Shown: positions 31,213 through 44,068, counted from the stretch's first letter. The stretch: 64,000 nt of DNA from Zizania palustris (GCA_019279435.1 JAAALK010000289.1:27954603-28018602); one strand, 5' to 3'. Numbers and translations are program-made. Notes: generated from the sequence alone by a model not told the origin.

Positions 31213-32496
31213 TGTTGACGCAGAAATGTGCCCCCGCACTTGGGCTGGTTCGACGTCCAAAAGTATCGCAACGATACCGACGCCACATTCCGACTACCCT
31301 AAATAGTGATAAGGGATTTGGAGTCGCTAGGTAATCAGATAAAAAAATAATATTTTAATCCAATTGGCCGAAAGTATCAGTAATAATGTAAACAGGAATA
31401 AAATAGCCAAAATACCTGGAATCGGCCAATTCGGAGGCCGATTCGGAGTTACAGCGGAGATTGGTCCGAAGGGTCCCTAGGGCACCTCGAGCCTCAGGAC
31501 CGGTTAGACCGGAGGTACAACCTCGGTCGGACCAGAGGTGCGGAGGAGGTTCAGGATTGGGCCCCGAAGGCTGATGCAAAGTGCATCTCCGGACGGTCTG
31601 ACTAGCGAAGCCCCCTCGGTCGTACTGACGGGGATCCCTCGGTCGGACTGTGCAGGTAGGCTTCAGCGTGCGTGGAATCGGCGAAGGCTCCGGTGTAGCG
31701 TAGTGCGAAGGGACTTCGGACTCCGGTGCAGCGCGGTGCGGATGGTCCTGGTTAGACCAGTAGAGCGCTGTCGGTCTGACAGGATATTTCCGACAATGGC
31801 GTGACGAGGTCCGGTCAGACCGAAGTAGCAGATCCGATCTGCTAAACCTCGGTAGCCTTAACAAATGATCTTCGATCGTCTCCAAACTTTGCAGAGATGC
31901 TTATGAGAGCAATAGATCTGCGAAAACAACCAAAGATCAAATACAATTCGGCCAAGGGGCCGAATTACCAAATATGGCGATAAAAACCGATAAAAGGGAT
32001 AGCCATCCGTTACGTGGATTAACGGGAGGTTCACAAGCGAACCATTAAGGGTTGCCGTGATTACGGATGCGGTAGACGGAGGGATTTCAAGAAAACCCAC
32101 GAAGATGCGGAAACTAAAGAAAAGTAAATGCGATTCAAAGCTAGGGCTTTGGATTTTTTGTTTTAGATTGGAGAGAGCCTCGAATCAGCCTTGCCCCTAG
32201 TATTTATAGGGGGTGGGCTGGTGGTCCCTGGTGAAAAATAGTGTAGGATTCACCCAAAATTTGGTTGAGATAAGATTTGGACAAAAACAATTCGAATCCA
32301 CTTCGGATTCATATTCTGAACCCCTGTCGGTCTAACCAGGCCCATGGGGCCGGTCTGACCAGGCCTGGCCGGTTGGACCGATCTACTATAGCCGGTCAGA
32401 CCGGCTTATGCCAGGTTTGGCATATTTTCAGTCAAAAATACCATTTTTCAGTATTTTGCTTAGTTTGACAATTAATGCCATTTTTTGCTATAAACA
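31213..32496 (-). repeat. gypsy 2 3' LTR
   Basis: 1,284 bp, on minus TGTTTATAGC ... CTGCGTCAACA, collinear with 52322-53586. TATA box at 32201-32208 (minus TATAAATA). Rich in CGGTCnGACCG palindromes. Its first bases form part of the copia D target duplication. Confidence 0.9.
32201..32208 (-). promoter_or_regulatory. TATA box of gypsy 2 3' LTR
   Basis: CCCTATAAATACTAGGGG on minus; same position in the 5' LTR (53332-53339). Confidence 0.55.
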
Positions 32497-32499
32497 CAT

Positions 32500-33014
32500 T
32501 ACATGAAAAGACTAATTTACCCCTAGAGTAAATTAATACTGACTCTAAAATAAATTCTAAAAATTTCTAAAATATTCTTAGAAAAATCACCTCACTCAAA
32601 TAAAAATATTCTAAACATAAAAACTAAATATTAATATCCTAAAAAACGAATTAAACATAGATTGTCAGTTTTACGTCGAAACTGACAAAGCGTCCACCGT
32701 CTTCGCACCGGGTACCCGGATTGGGCTGACCCGACCCCGCAGCTTCCTCAGCCCGGCAATCGCTCGCCGCCCGTGTACCTGAGTCAAACCTAGTCAACAG
32801 ACCAGTGGATCATCTGCCGCTCCTAGCCATGTACCCGGATTGGGCCATCCCGACTCCGCGGCTCCTCTGCCCGGCCGTCGCTCACTGCCCATGTACCTGA
32901 GTCACATGCGCCTCAGACTCGACAGGTCTTCATCTCTCCCTTCCTTTGACTTCCGTTGACAATCACTCATCACATCTGGGATACCAAAACCATATTCTTC
33001 AACATGATTTCTCA
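32500..33014 (-). repeat. copia D 3' LTR, truncated
   Basis: On minus it starts TGAGAAATCATGTTG after the PPT and matches the first ~515 bp of the 5' LTR (38729-38215), ending ...TTTTCATGTA right at the target duplication. It lacks the TATA box and everything downstream, and has no CA terminus. Confidence 0.85.
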
Positions 33015-34259
33015 ATCTCCCCCTTGATGAGTGCATTGTCAACATCCTTTTCAGCTCATCTCCAGAACCTGCAAAAACATGTGGAAACAGAAAAACAAAG
33101 ACAAAAGAAAAATAGAAGAAAGGAAATAAAAGTTTAACCCTAATGACCAAAAGCCAAACAGAAGCAAAAAAACGGTCATTATGGTTAACCAAAAATAAAG
33201 CCTCAAAAAACAAGTGCAAATCTCAGAATTACCAACAAGGAACTCCCCTTGAAATAAATCGTAGAGAAAGCTAAAAATGTTCCCTAAACTCAAAAATTTC
33301 TCCCCCTTGTTGACAATTGGACTCATCAAGTGAGACTAAATGCACTCTAAAGAGACATAGACACAAACTCCCCCTGAAATGCAGCCCCCCTTAAAATATG
33401 CCATGAATGCAGATGGGGTGCAGGTGGAGTGTGAAAAGCATGCTTCTTAGATATGATTGACTGCAATTACAACATCTAACAGGTATAGCAAAAGATATAT
33501 TGTCTAAGAAACATGACATGATCAGTGCAACAGATGATATCTAAAGAAAGTCATTAGCACGCATTTTTCGATTTTTGCAAACAAAAACATCACCACATTT
33601 TCTAGTTGACAAGCAGAGTAAAGCATGAGATGCAAAAGCTAAATGATATGTGCCAAGATAAGCATTGTCCAAAACAAAGTGCTTCAGCAAACTTGTCATC
33701 TTTTAAAAAAATTTCAAACTGATTCTTTTTCCTTTTTATTTTTTCATTTCTGCCAGGGGTTATTTGCGTGTCAAACCTTATGCTAATCGACCAAGTCAAG
33801 CCTAGGCCAGAACTGGACCATCAAAAGCTTAAGACATTGGTCTTGGCATACATTACACCGTCCTAGTTCATACCAAAGTGCTATGGTAAGCAGTCCAGAA
33901 CAATACAATGCGACAAAGCAAACCCACCTGGATCTTTTCTGATAATCATAAAAATGCATAGATTTTTCATTTTTCTGAATTTTTATCATTTTTATAGCAC
34001 TTTTTTCATATTTAAAGCATATAGATGTCCAAGTTGCATATCTGCATCTAAGTAAGGATCTAGCTACCAGGCATGTAAGAGGTAGCGAACGCATTCAACC
34101 TACACATGCTAGTTACCAGAAGCAATGGTGATCATTTTTCAAGTTTAAACATAAAAGCCATGCATATGACAAATATTAGATATATCATGTGAACTGAACC
34201 AGATCATGATCATCGACAGGTAATCAAAAACATATACTAGCTAGAGAAAGTAAAGCAGA
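33015..34259 (-). other. copia D non-coding 3' internal region with conserved block
   Basis: PPT AAGGGGGAGAT (minus, 33015-33025), then about 1.2 kb without pol motifs. The block at 33755-34117 matches copia F 23411-23795 and copia C 61617-61985. Open frames seen here are short and unsupported. Confidence 0.7.
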
Positions 34260-37107
34260 TTAATCATATAACAGAAGCAAGCTCAAATTGTGATTTAAGA
34301 AGGTAAAAAACTGACTCAAAATATCCCAAAAAGGATACACAACTCCCAAATCAAGATCAATAATCATGAGTAGGAACAAACGGTCCAACGCCAGGTTTGG
34401 CAAAGGTGTTAAACCAGTGTCGAACCATCTGCTCGTATGTAGGAAAGCAAAAAGAATCATATAAGTCTGGACCGAAACGCGGATCAAAGGGCGGTCCTCA
34501 GTTCTTCCTAAAATCATGGCCACGAGGTCCAAAGTCGTATCCATAATGATCTGGAACTCTGCCGGAATGGAAACCACCCTCCGGAGCACGATCATAAAAA
34601 CCGTCTCCTCTACCACCACCTACACGACGTGGCCTGGCCTCTAGACTCTCTCTATGTCGAGGAACTCTCTGTCTACCACCCTGCTGGCAGAACTGCTCTT
34701 GCCCACCTCGAGCTCTCTCTGCTCGCTCAACCTGATTCCTCCTGAAGCAAAACTCCTCAAGATGCCCGTCTCTCTGACAAAACTAACAGTGATAGGTAGG
34801 CTTCTTGGGATGTTGTTGTGGCTTAGGGTTCTTAGGCTTGGTGGTGTTGGGTGTAGCATCTTTGGTGTGAGAGGGTCCAGGTAAGGAATCAAGTGAAGTG
34901 TGGAGAGTTTTAGGCTTTGGAACCCAGATTTGCTTCTTAGGCGAAGCTTTAGGTTGTTCTTGGAACACTCCATCCTTGGGCTGACTATCCTTAAAGGACT
35001 CAATTGAGTGAGTTTTGGGATATCTCTGCTCAGGAGTCATCTTACTCCACTCCACTGCATGGCTGATGGCGCTCTCAAAATAAGCCTTGGTATATGTGTA
35101 ACCTACCCCAAAACCATCCTGTCTCTTGAACTGCTGGATCATCATGCCGAGTTGTGGCTCTTTAGCACTGATCCAACTCAGGATTGAATGGAGGTAAAAG
35201 TTCTCGTTCTGAACATCAGCTAGCTCCTCTCTCAAAGAAGCTAACACCTCCACCTGAGATAAACAGATCTCACACTCTTTATCAACTTCGACAGACTTCT
35301 CAGCTTTTACCTTGATCAACTCCATTCTAATGGACAGGTAGTTCTCACAAATAGTGGGTGGAACTGACAAGGTCTCAAGCTCCAGCTTAGTCTGCTCCAA
35401 CTCACTTCTCACTCCAGCTAACTCACTCAACTTCTCATCACTCTTGGCTCTCAGCTCAGCTATACTAGCTAAATGGGATGGATAGTCTACACAGGTGTGA
35501 TGACAGTGGCATGAGCATCTTTTAGCTCCTGCTGAGCGCTCTCAAGCTCAGTGGCCAATGCGTCTCTCTCATCTACTCTCTCTGTGTACCTGGACTTAAG
35601 AGTCGTCAGGTCACACAACAACACCTCACAGTTAGGGCACTCACCAGTATCACCCAAGCAAGGGGAAGAAGATAGACTCTCAATCTTGCCATTTGCTATG
35701 GCAAGCTCACTCTCAAGCTCATCTATCCTCTTCTTAGCCCCTCTAAGCAGTTTCTCCCTATACTCCAACTCCTGACTGTTCTGTTCTAGTAAATTTACAA
35801 CTTCTTGTTCATAGGAAGATGCCTTCTCATCTTCATCGTCGTCGGAGTCATCGGAGGTGTAGGCTCTTTCTTCTCCCCAAGAGCCATTGAGCAGAAGCTC
35901 TTGTGGGGTCTTCGGCTATGACGTGAGCGACTCTTTGGCTTGTTCCCGAAGGTCATGAAGCAGAGGCCCGCCGGATTGTCCCTGTCCTTCCCCTTCCTGA
36001 TCATGATCTCTTCATCACTTGAACTTGAAGACGAGGAGGAAGACGAGGACCTCTTGGAGTATCTTTTCTCCATCTCGGTGAAGAAGGTCTTGTCTCGCTT
36101 CTTGTTCTCACGCCTGTAATCCTTTAGAGCCTTTTGAAAAAATCTTGTCTTGGGTTTGCCCTTTGTGGAGTTGTCATACTTGCCGGAGTTGTAGGAGTTG
36201 CAGCCGGTGCCCTTCTTGTAATTTTTCTGCTTGGGCAGTCGGCGATGAAATGACCTGGGTCACCACACTCAAAGCATCTGGATTTTGTGTCGTGTCTCTT
36301 AAACATTCGCTTATCATAGACACATCACACCCGGTTGTTAAACAAGCACAGATCATCATCTCCTAGAGAATCAAGTTGTTCCTCGGAGATAGACATCAAG
36401 GAAAAAGCAGTACAACTCATGGCATTAGGATCAGCCGACGGTGTCGCAAGCGCCAGAGTCTTTGAGCCAGAATCAGTGAGATTTGATCTCAACTGAATAT
36501 CGACCTTTGAGGCCTTGAGCTTACTAAAAAGCTCTGCGATGGTCAAGGTATCATAGGATGCGCTCTCAACAATAGAAGAAACCTTGATCTCTCAGATCTT
36601 AGGGTCCAAGGTATGGAGTACCTTAAGCGCATATTCATGATCTGAGACCAGCTGATCACACTCGGCCTTGTTGACACGAAGCTTGTTAATGATCGATTGA
36701 AAACGACCAAACAACGCCTCAACCGTCTCACCCGGCTTCTGTGAGAAATTCTCATACTCACGCCGGTAGGTCTGATAAAGACTAGCCTTGACCTGAGCTG
36801 TCCCCTCATGATGTGCCTGGAGGGTAGCCCAGATCTCTCGAGCAGTGGTGTGATGGCTAACACGCTCAAACTCACTAGGACCTAGACCAGAAAATAAAAT
36901 ATTCACCGCCTTACTATTATTTTGATGCTGAGTAATTACATTTTCAGTAGTATCCGCAGCAATAGTCATTATGGTGAAATTAGGATGAACACAAATCTCC
37001 CATATGTCCGAGCTCTCGCTCATATGGTATGCTCGCATGCGAGTCTTCCAATAAGTGTAGCCAAAAGCCTCTAGGGACGGGATTTTTCTAGAAGACGTCA
37101 TGGTCAC
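34260..37107 (-). pseudogene. copia D Gag, two CCHC fingers, long coiled-coil middle
   Basis: Starts MTMTSSRKIPSLEAFGYTYW (37107). The capsid domain (EIWATLQAHHEGTAQVKASL, TVEALFGRFQSIINKLRVNK) runs to about 36330. First CCHC: CFECGDPGHFIADC (about 36290-36240), followed by a Ser-rich tract (KRSSSSSSSSSSSDEE) and a Glu/Leu-rich coiled-coil region (about 35770-35200). A Lys/Pro-rich part follows, then a second CCHC reading C, stop, FCQRDGHLEEFCFRR (about 34795-34740), with a stop in the finger. The C-terminus is Gly/Arg-rich (GGGRGDGFYD ... GPRGHDF, about 34625-34500). Several frameshifts. Same domain plan as copia F and A Gag but diverged. Confidence 0.8.
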
Positions 37108-37153
37108 TACCTAGGTTTAGAATCGGTTAAGATATTAGAAAAACCTAACCTTG

Positions 37154-37166
37154 CTCTGATACCACT
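37154..37166 (-). other. copia D primer-binding site
   Basis: Minus strand AGTGGTATCAGAGCAAGG right after the LTR end CCTACA; initiator-Met type. Confidence 0.85.
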
Positions 37167-38729
37167 TGTAGGACCGAAAGTAGCGACCAGAGGGGGGTGA
37201 ATGGGCGCCTAAAAATTTCTTACTAAACTTTGACTTAAACCCAATACCCAAACGAGCTTAACTAGACAAATAATATTAGCAAAGCAAATTACAGGAACTA
37301 AAGTTGTCTAGCCAAAAAATGACGGTGTCCTAATTAAAATGATATTAAAGATAAGCTAAAAACAAATACCGCAGTAGATAAAAACACCTAGATATATCAT
37401 GAAATATTTATGTTGTAATCTAGAAATAAAATGCTACTCAATTGAATAAAAATAATGCAGTGACTAATAATATATTTTTCTTTTTATACGAACAGATTAA
37501 AATTATTTAAATAAAATAATACGAGAGTACCACAAAAGCTAAGAAAAATATTAACAAATTTGCTAATTAATTAATAGATAGTTATAGATTGATCTGCTAA
37601 TTAATTTATAGATAGTTATAGATTTAATTATCCTAACAGAAAAATAGGAGATCAAGGAGAAAAACTTGCCGTGCGCCTTCTGTTTTCTTCACCGGAAAGC
37701 AAAATGCGAATTTTTTTTCTCTTCCGTTGTGTGCAGAGGATCCGGTGCTAGTGCATGCCTTGCCGTGGAAAGCTGGCACCGTGGGAAGCTTCTGCAAAAC
37801 CGAAGAAAGAAAAAAAAACAAAAGGCCTGCTGCCTGCCACTTTCTGCCATGCGCAAAGACTCGCTTTACGCGCCGCGTGAGAAGTCGTGCACAGCTGCAA
37901 AGCTCCTGCCGCTAGCCCTGCAACGCTATGGCTGCTATGCTCCTGCCGAAGGCTTGCGTGTGCGCTCGCCTGTGCCGGGCCCTTGTGCACACCGGATGCG
38001 CGCGCTGCAGTCTTGGCCGCCTGCTTTTGCTGCTGGCACACGGCAACACGCGGGCTCCACCGGCGACGTGTGAAAAAATCACGGTGATGCGCAGATCGAA
38101 GACCGAAAAATAGTAGATGGAAACTGGCGGTGGACTGTGGATTAATCTCTTGAAAAAATAAAAACAGTCATCAATCCCTAGGGGGATAGGGGCCTATTTA
38201 TAGACGACTGCTAATACATGAAAAGACTAATTTACCTCTGGAGTAAATTAATACTGACTCTAAAATAAATTCTAAAAATTTCTAAAATATTCTTAGAAAA
38301 ATCACCTAACTCAAATAAAAATATTCTAAACTTAAAAACTAAATATTAATATCCTAAAAAACGAATTAAACATAGATTGTCAGTTTTACGCCAAAACTGA
38401 CAAAGCGTCCACCGTCTTCGCACCGGGTACCCAGATTGGGCCGACCCGACCCCGCAGCTTCCTTAGCCCGGCAATCGCTCGCCACCCATGTACCTGAGTC
38501 AAACCCAGTCAACAGACCAGTGGATCATCTGCCGCTCCTATCCATGTACCCGGATTGGGTCAGCCCGACTCCGCGGCTCCTCTGCCCGGCCATCGCTCAC
38601 TGCCCGTGTACCTGAGTCACATGCACCTCAGACTCGACAGGTTTTCATCTCTCCCTTCTTTTGACTTCCGTTGACAATCACTCATCACATCTGGAATATC
38701 AAAACCATATTCTTCAACATGGTTTCTCA
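37167..38729 (-). repeat. copia D 5' LTR
   Basis: 1,563 bp on minus, TGAGAAACCATGTTG ... TTCGGTCCTACA. TATA box (minus TATAAATA) at 38195-38202, and a GC-rich segment at about 37670-38100 downstream of it. The GC-rich segment gives open frames on both strands up to 135 codons, which I do not regard as genes. Confidence 0.85.
38195..38202 (-). promoter_or_regulatory. TATA box of copia D 5' LTR
   Basis: GTCTATAAATAGGCCCC on minus, about 530 bp into the LTR. It is absent from the truncated 3' LTR. Confidence 0.6.
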
Positions 38730-38734
38730 CACAT

Positions 38735-38750
38735 GCCCCTGCCTTTTAGC
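38735..38750 (-). other. gypsy 2 polypurine tract
   Basis: Minus AAAAGGCAGGGGC followed by ATGTG and, beyond copia D, the 3' LTR. Counterpart of AAGGTTGGGGGG in gypsy 1. Confidence 0.6.
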
Positions 38751-38815
38751 AAACTTAATGAGCTAAAAGCATGACGGGCCTCGGGCGATACTTTCAATAT
38801 CGGCCTTTCGACACT

Positions 38816-40109
38816 TTAAGCGTTTTGCCACACACTTGGGAAGTACTTTTTCAAATATCTAACATTCAAATCCCTTCGAAATCGCTCTCCTTGTAAAGAC
38901 TCTAAGACATATGAATTGCCTGGAGTGATTTCAACTACCTTAAAAGTCCCTTCGCAACTAGGCGACCATTTACCAAATTTTGAGCTCTTAGTGCCTAATG
39001 GCAAAATCGTCTTCCATACTATGTCATTGATTTGAAACGATTTTGCTTTGACCTTTTTGTTGTAGGCTCTAGCTACTCTCCTTTCATCTTTCTCTATTAC
39101 CTCTACAGCCTTCAACCTCTTATCGCTCACTTATTCTAAATTATCCTTCAGAAGTGTCTCATATTCATCGACTGATAAGCCATCTTGCTTAAGAAACCTA
39201 AGTGAGCCAAGATCCACCTCAACCGATAGAACGACTTCTTATCCATATACCAACTCATATGGACTAACTTTAGTGGCACCATTCTTTGCAACTCTACTAG
39301 CCCAGAAAGCTTCAGAAAGCACCTCATGCCACCTCTTTGGAAACTCTTCAATCTTCTTCTTGATTAGTTTAATCACAGTTTTGTTACTAGACTCGGTCTG
39401 ACCATTAGCCTGAGCATAATATGGGGGAGAGTTTACCAATTTGATCCCATAGTATTTGGCAACAAATAAATTACATTTGGCAACAAACGAAGTACCTTGG
39501 TCTGTAGTGAGAGTTTGGGGAATGTTGAATCTGTGTATAATGTGCTTCAAGATGAAATAAATTACCTCGTTGTGAGTCATGTTCTTGAGCAGCATGGCCT
39601 CGGTCCACTTGGTGAAGTAATCCGTTGCCATCAACACGAATCGATGCCCTTTTGAAGATGAAGGATGAATTTGGCCGATGATGTCTAAGCTCTAACCTCG
39701 GAACAACCATGGTTTGATAATAGGATTAAGCATCGATGTAGGTGCTAGCTGAATATTACCAAACTTTTGACAAGCTTCACACCCTCTATAATACTTAAAA
39801 CAGTCCTCAGTCATAGTCGACCAATAAAAACCCACCCTTTTGAGCATCCAACTCATTTCGGGGCCGACTGATTAGTACTGCAAAGCCCTTCATGGACTTC
39901 ACCTGCAGCAACTCTAACTTGATCGGAGTCCAAACATTTCAAAAGTACTCTATCGATAGTCCGGCGATACAACACATTGTCAAGGAAAACAAATTTGAAC
40001 GCTTGTCGCCGAACCTTCTGATCAACCTTTTGACTAAGATTTCTTAAATATTGAACGACTGGGATCCTCCAATCATCCTTACTGATCAAAGGAGCAATGG
40101 CCAAATCCC
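38816..40109 (-). pseudogene. gypsy 2 integrase
   Basis: Minus strand: N-terminal part with NLSQKVDQKVRRQAFKFVFL (40104-39853); core LMATDYFTKWTEAMLLKNMT (first Asp), LTTDQGTSFVAK (second Asp) and YAQANGQTESSNKTVIK (Glu), 39637-39239. C-terminus RRVARAYNKKVKAKSFQIND ... GKWSPSCEGTFKVVEITPGN (39130-38816). All three D,D,E segments are visible. A stop near 39128 and frameshifts around 39240 and 39700 break it. It is cut from the rest of pol by LTR E. Confidence 0.85.
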
Positions 40110-40651
40110 CACTAGTGTGGGATCGGAATGGTGACTAGAGGGGGGTGAATAGGTGCCTCAACACTTTCTTTCGAATGTGATGGCCTGTTCAAATCACCCA
40201 ACGCACCTCTAAGAGATTGCAATATCAAACTTGATAATCACTCGAAAACAGATTTAAAATCAAACCAATTTCAAGATCTGATATTAGATGATGAATCAAT
40301 TGAGTTACAAGATTTATGAAAAGATCCTAAAAAAGAATAGATGCCCTATATTCAAAACAGATTACTGAATCAGGTTTTCTAATCAATTTCAATTCTAAAA
40401 ATTTCAGTTCTAATCAATTTCAGTTTTGACTAGAAATGAATTCAAGTTTTAGCTCAATCAACAAAATCTAAAACAGATTCTAAGAATCAGAACCTATGCA
40501 GTCAATTTTGGTATAATTCAAAACTCAGATTTCAACTGAATCAACCTTATCACACAATATCTGAAATATACAATACTGGTACTGAACCAATACATTCAAG
40601 ATGAACAGTATTTCATGCTGTACCAAAACTGAAATTACAGAAAAACTCTGA

Positions 40652-40775
40652 ATTGCAGGTTCAAAATTGAAATCAGATCGAAGCTCTTAACATTTCAGAA
40701 TAGCTACTGTTATGAATCTGAAATATACTAGTTGAAGTACAGTGTAGTGATTGTTCAAAAAGATTCAGAATGAGA
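40652..40775 (+). repeat. 124-bp direct duplication, left copy
   Basis: Identical to 43945-44068 except for five transitions. It ends exactly where LTR E' begins (TGAGAAACC at 40776). Confidence 0.9.
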
Positions 40776-43700
40776 TGAGAAACCAAGGGTGGTTTCGGTC
40801 TGGATGATGAGTGATTGACAAGGATGAGCGTCTGAGTGAATGAGTGGTCGAGAGTATGTGGAGTGCATCGAGGGTTTCGATGTGGAGTGAAGGTGTGGCT
40901 GCCGAGGGTTTCGGCAATGCGTTTCGTTCTTGTTTTGGCTTGTCTTGTTTGTGCAGGGTGGAGATGTTGACCGACCATCGATGGCGGGTGATCAAGGGTC
41001 AAGCGGGGAGCTTGATGCCAAGGATCAGGGAGGCCGGGCGAAGTTGGAGAAGGTCTCAAGAGTGCACGAAGAGACGGAGCGAGACTCGGACGGACAGCTG
41101 ACTGCGACGGTGTGTGTCGACCGTGTTCGCGAGAGGGAGGCCAAGATAAGCATTCGCGCGGCTCGAGGGGATCGAGAGCGGAAGTGGCTTGCTGGCGCTC
41201 GGAGTCACGAAGCGGTGTCACGAGTCGAAGGGCTGAAAAGGCTTTGTCGGTTTTTACTGAAAACCGTCGAAACGTTTACCGTTTTACTATTTCAATAAAA
41301 TAGTGTCAAGTTTTAGTTTAATTTTTTTTGTGTCATAGTGTGTACTTTTTAGAGTATTTTTGGAGTATATATATATATTCTGAAAATATTCTAAAGATGG
41401 GTCTAGAGTAAAATAGAGTTTTTCTAGTTTGTATTTTCAGTTTTGAATATTGAGTCTTTCTAGGGGCTGTTTGTAAAAAGATCTTCTAGAAACATGGAGT
41501 TGGTGGGATAAATATCCCCTTTGCTGGCCGAACTCTGGAACTAGAACATTCGATAAAACACAGAAATCAATTATGATTTTTCCTCTTGCAATTTTTGATC
41601 ATTCGAGAGTGCTCTTTCCAACGATGATGATATTACCGTGAACAACAATTTTCTGGGCGTGTTGGTTTTGCTATAGCAGAGCGCTAGAACTTTTTAGATC
41701 AGCTACATTCTGATTTTGGCAGAACTATTCACTATCTAGTGAATCCTGAATCCAGCGTCTAATTGAGTAAGTTTTTCATTGAAATCTCTAAAACTTTTTG
41801 ATGCTCTCAAGTGGTTCTCTGTGAGACTTTTTTGGATATATGGATCACATATAATACATGAGTTTTGATCATTATTTCTGTTTAGTCTCTACTTGATGAT
41901 CTTAGTTTAGTTCTGCAGTTTTAATTATTCCAGTTCATCTAGTTTTTGATGTACAGTATGTTGGATGTAGGTGATTAGTTTGTGTGAATGTTTTAATTCT
42001 GAGATTATAAGTGTGATATGTAGTAAACTGAATCTGTGTTTCCTGCTAGTGTTATTTCAGCAGGCTGGATTGTTTCTCTTGTCATTCCTAATTTGGTTCT
42101 AGTTGAGTCTAAATTTCATTATCTGATCAGTTTTTGTTTGATGATCTTGGGTATTAGTTCTGAGTTAATTCTTCAGATCATCAATAGATTGAAGGCTTAG
42201 CTTCTGAAATCTACTCTTTTGAAAAGTTGTGCTGTCAATTTTGTGTCAAGAAATTTAGACTTTGAGTTTTAGTGGTTGAATCAGTTTCAGTCTAATCTCA
42301 TGTGTTATTTGAGACTGTTTTTGAAGGTTGAATACTCTCATGTCTTGTCTCTAGCGGCACTGAGATTTTTGGTTGATGTTTAGAACTTCAAAAGTACCTG
42401 GTCTAATTTGCTGAACAGTTTTTTCACTACTGTTTTCAGAGTAATTTCTATAGCAACTGTTCTGTTCCTTCAATTTTATTCACTCTGAATTTTGACTCTT
42501 GTTCTCTTGAATATTTTGTGGTATAGAGAATGATAGAAGTGCTTAGCTCATAATTTTGTTGGTACTGGTTTTGCTGCTGAAGTTTGGGATTCAGAACAGT
42601 AACTTTGAAGTTTTCAGTTGTCTGAATTAATCTTTTGATCTCATTTTCTTTGAAAGGAAGAGAATAGAAGCTATGCTGTGGTTGAGGAGAGTTAACTCCA
42701 TTTTTCTGATTGGTATCATCTGATTGCCATTCATTCTAGAGATTTTGTTTTGTCAATGTTTTCAGCTAAATACTGAAGACAGAATTCAGAGTTCAGTGAA
42801 TGTTTTGTTGAACCAAAATTCTGATCAACATGTTAATCTGATCAATTGAAATATGTGTCCTGAAAAGTATCTATTCTGGTCTGAATCTGCAGCTGATTAG
42901 TTTCTTCAAAGCATCCAACTGAATTCCATTTGCTGGTTAAATTCTAGAGTAAACCTTGAAGTTTCTGAATTGCTACAAGTTGTGAATTCATCTGTTTAAG
43001 TTCAGTTTTGCTGCAGAATTGACTGTATCAGATTGAGTCACTTCTATCTCAGTCTTTGTTAGTTTCAGATTCAGTATTGTTGTTCTCATGAAAATAATTT
43101 TTACAGTGAATAGTGTTCAGAATCTGTGTCAATCCTGAAATAGTGCTTGCTGTTTTTATTTTTAAACATCAAGAAGTGCTAGATTCAGTTTCTGTTTTGA
43201 AATGAAATGAATCTGATTTTGATATAAACAAGTTGTTTCAAATTCTTGAGTGCTCAGTTTTACTGAAATTCATTCTACTATTCACTGTCCGACACGTTTA
43301 AATTATATTCAAGTGTTCTGTATTCAAATCTGACTTGAGTTAAAATTGTGATTTCTAACCTCTGTTACTTCTGAATTCTAGATATATATTTGTGCTGTGA
43401 TCTGAAATAGCTGTTCTGAAATTGTGTATTTGATGTTGTCGGATTAGCAATAGTAGTGCCAAAGAGAGTACTTGTCAAGAACTCTGAATTTGCATGATCA
43501 GCTTTGTGAACTTTCAAGATCCATATTGCTTATCATGTTCTGAATTTGTATGTGCTGAACTAAAGTGAATCTGAAGTTGAAACTTGCAAATTGAATCAAA
43601 ATTTGACAATTACACCTTGCTGAAGTTACATTCACTATTCATAGTCCAAAAAATTTTAGACATGTGTGAATCTCAATTGTAATTTAATTAAAACGTTCTG

Positions 43701-43944
43701 ATTTACTTTTTTTCACTTGAGTTTGATCTCTAGAGTGAGTGTTTTGATAGTGGTTGTTTGAGAAGCTTGAATCAAAGTTGTTTTGGGCGTTTGAATCTGT
43801 TTGAGCTCTAAATTGTGCTGATTAGTTTGAAACTTGAATTTGAGTCCTTAGAAGTGCGTTGGGTGATTTGATTAGGCCATCACATTCAAAAGAAAGTGTC
43901 GAAGCGCCTATTCACCCCCCTCTAGTCGTCATTCCGATCCCACA
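40776..43944 (+). mobile_element. LTR E': same-family LTR, plus orientation, inside LTR E
   Basis: 3,169 bp, TGAGAAACCAAGGG ... CATTCCGATCCCACA, the reverse-orientation counterpart of LTR E. The last ~90 bp (GCGTTGGGTGATTTG ... CCCCCCTCTAGTCGTCATT) and the first 500 bp resemble the copia F LTR as well. Open frame at 40930-41298. No internal sequence, so a solo LTR. It is flanked not by 5 bp but by a 124-bp duplication. Confidence 0.85.
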
Positions 43945-44068
43945 ATTGCAGGTTCAAAATTGAAATCAGATCAAAGCTCTTAACATTTCAGAACAACTAC
44001 TGTTATGAATCTGAAATATACTAGTTGAAGTACAGCGTAGTGATTGTTCAAAAAGATTTAGAATGAGA
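43945..44068 (+). repeat. 124-bp direct duplication, right copy
   Basis: Starts immediately after the CA end of LTR E'; it differs from the left copy at five positions, all transitions. Confidence 0.9.

Larger units (their letters stand above)
32500..38729 (-). mobile_element. copia D: gag-only Ty1-copia element at the gypsy 2 3' LTR border
   Basis: Flanked by CACAT (32495-32499 and 38730-38734), i.e. ATGTG on the minus strand, a perfect 5-bp target duplication. Minus-strand order: 5' LTR, PBS, gag, non-coding region, PPT, 3' LTR. No pol. The 3' LTR is only 515 bp against 1,563 bp for the 5' LTR, although the target duplication is intact. Confidence 0.85.

Noticed and set aside
31538..31885. 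Arg/Ser/Pro-rich frames in the gypsy 2 LTR
   Set aside because: Products of the CGGTCnGACCG palindromes; the equivalent frames in the other LTR are interrupted.
37666..38113. GC-rich overlapping open frames (up to 135 codons) on both strands
   Set aside because: Lie within the copia D 5' LTR between TATA box and PBS. No domain; long frames on both strands are expected from GC-rich sequence with few stop codons.
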